A stretch of 23,585 bases of DNA, taken from Paulinella micropora (lineage: Eukaryota > Cercozoa > Imbricatea > Euglyphida). The stretch spans positions 152,530 through 176,114 of the forward strand of contig BJOX01000200.1 in NCBI GenBank assembly GCA_009731375.1, read 5' to 3'. The notes beneath the pieces are model-generated. The model worked only from the letters and a program-made list of their open reading frames with translations, was not told the DNA's origin and searched no databases. Position numbers and translations under genes: made by a program. Of this stretch, positions 22,570-23,585 are shown piece after piece. Numbering within the stretch: position 1 is the stretch's first letter; each line of letters starts with the position of its first letter.

Positions 22570-23150
22570 GTTTTTTTTTTGTTTTTTTTTTCCTTTTTTT
22601 TGTTTTTTTTTTGTTTGTTTTTTTTTGTTTGTTGTTTGTTTGTTTTTTTTGCGCGTGCATATGTTTATATATTATGATGTTTGTTGGTCTTTTAGTAGAT
22701 ATGCCGTTAGTGCTTTTTTGAATGGCTTTATTTTTGTTTCATCTGTTATATTTTTTGGGATTGATTTCCATTGATCTGCAAAGAGCTTGGTGAGATATGG
22801 GTTTTTGTGGTTAACGAAGATGCTGCCTTTAGTTGAGCATCGTGTTTTGTATGAATGTATGGTATTGATCGGGGTAAAGGTGTTATTGTGGAGTGGTCTG
22901 TTGAGGTTTTTTTAAGGGTAAATGAATGGGTGATTTCTATGCATACACGGAGGGTATATAGGTGGGTGATGTCAAGCAGTTCGAGTTGATCTAGGATTGG
23001 TTTGGTATGCGCGCGGTAGTGTGTTTTTGCAATTATACTGATTATTTTTTTGTTTATTTTTATGAGTGGTTGTATATATTTCTTCTTGTCATGCGTCCCC
23101 CAGATGGAGATGTTTTGTATGAGGTGTGGATTTATGTGTGTATAGTATAG
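22570..23150 (-). mobile_element. 3' end of a non-LTR retrotransposon (LINE) with A-rich tail
   Basis: On the minus strand a coding end stops at TAA (22672-22674), followed by a short 3' UTR and an A/CAAA-rich tail (22650 down to 22570). That is the expected end of a target-primed LINE copy. The 5' side is cut at about 23150 where a (CT)n array begins, so the copy is 5'-truncated or broken by the microsatellite. Frames resemble the C-terminal region after the reverse transcriptase in CR1/L2/Jockey-like elements; the clade is not resolved. Confidence 0.75.
22672..23148 (-). pseudogene. LINE reverse transcriptase C-terminal fragment, frameshifted
   Basis: The first frame reads YTHINPHLIQNISIWGTH, then YIQPLIKINKKIISIIAKTH and ILDQLELLDITHLYTLRVCI. 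This matches the 'hihphL.Yg...WG....l.pL...QnkaiRiI' and 'l..L.iL.l..ly' pattern that follows the RT domain in many LINEs. After about 22850 the sense continues one frame over: TRCSTKGSIFVNHKNPYLTK, FADQWKSIPKNI, FKKALTAYLLKDQQTS and stop, matching the usual 'nTR', 'gp.lWN.lP..i', 'FKk.Lk.yll' ending. One frameshift and 5' truncation mark it as inactive. Confidence 0.75.
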
Positions 23151-23189
<39 letters not shown>

Positions 23190-23271
23190 ACTCACTCTCT
23201 CTCTCTCTCTTCCTCTCTCTCTCTTCCTCTCTCTCTTCCTCTCTCTCTCTCTCTCATATCTCTCTCTCTCG

Positions 23272-23325
<54 letters not shown>
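23151..23325. repeat. (CT)n array
   Basis: CT with CTCA, TTCC and GCTC interruptions. Confidence 0.96.
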
Positions 23326-23329
<4 letters not shown>

Positions 23330-23510
23330 ACTTTTGCAGTCGCACAGGTTCATGCAGGTCAAGAGGCAAAAGACAGGTCTCTTTCTCTCTCTTGTGTGTG
23401 TGTGTGTGTGTGTGTGTGTTTGTGTGTGGCACGGTGTGTGTTTGTTTGAGTATATGTGAATATGTACGTGTAGTATGTGTGTGTATGTTTCTCTCTCTCT
23501 CTATTCTCCT
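23326..23510. other. Short unique island and (GT)n
   Basis: About 50 bp unique (TGCCTACTTTTGCAGTCGCA...) after the CT tract, then CT, GT and TATG sequence. TTTTGCAG could be a plus-strand acceptor but no exon can be defined. Confidence 0.5.
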
Positions 23511-23511
23511 A

Positions 23512-23512
<1 letters not shown>

Positions 23513-23583
<71 letters not shown>
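23513..23583. repeat. Poly-T run
   Basis: About 70 consecutive T at the right edge. Confidence 0.98.
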
Positions 23584-23584
<1 letters not shown>

Positions 23585-23585
23585 T

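Noticed and set aside
22449-22721. Plus-strand Gly/Phe-rich frame
   Set aside because: Poly-G, a gap and the T-rich tract, which is the complement of the LINE tail.

Overview
This is a eukaryotic nuclear window made mostly of simple-sequence DNA: (ATCT)n/(GATA)n, (ATGT)n/(ACAT)n, (CT)n, (GT)n, (GAT)n, (TTA)n and poly-G/C/A/T. Gaps (N) often sit at homopolymer runs. No ORF of ordinary prokaryotic type exists; nearly all long open frames are read-through of short repeats.

Hidden in the repeats are tiny minus-strand exons. Read right to left with splice-site phases respected, exons at 8766-8824, 8456-8518, 8117-8183, 7001-7052, 5505-5571, 5160-5196, 3949-4033, 1143-1223, 745-807 and 444-524 spell the N-terminal and central part of a glycoside hydrolase family 5 protein of the exo-beta-1,3-glucanase type (GH5_9-like). 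Motifs in order are [87 protein letters not shown] and LKEFY. The acid/base Glu is present; the nucleophile Glu and C-terminus lie beyond the left edge. Phase-compatible exons without a recognised domain continue to the right (10572-10629, 10906-11006, 11803-11863, 14635-14825, 15423-15525, and less surely 12750-12873, 17107-17151, 17648-17721, 20150-20205). The locus may therefore be one gene of more than 15 kb.

The most unusual property is that exon edges are repeatedly duplicated together with the adjoining microsatellite. Eight intron-exon units of about 90-107 bp (3991-4740) repeat the first part of the HTAP exon. Three versions of the HTAP segment exist (3949-4033, 3823-3888, 3611-3660). 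Partial copies of the exons at 8117-8183, 7001-7052, 745-807, 14635-14825 and 15423-15525 lie nearby.

Mobile DNA: a tandem pair of tRNA-headed SINE-like elements (2135-2496); a possible second tRNA-like family (3083-3385); a roughly 464-bp interspersed repeat family (9181-9644, 9723-10190, inverted 14954-15262, fragment 7730-7772) that abuts GATA/ATCT arrays; and the 3' end of a non-LTR retrotransposon with its A-rich tail on the minus strand (22570-23150).

Organism: a eukaryote with short exons, mostly TAG 3' splice sites and GH5_9-type exo-glucanase. That enzyme type is known from fungi, oomycetes and other protists. An alga or alveolate-type protist seems more likely than an animal, but the sequence does not settle this.
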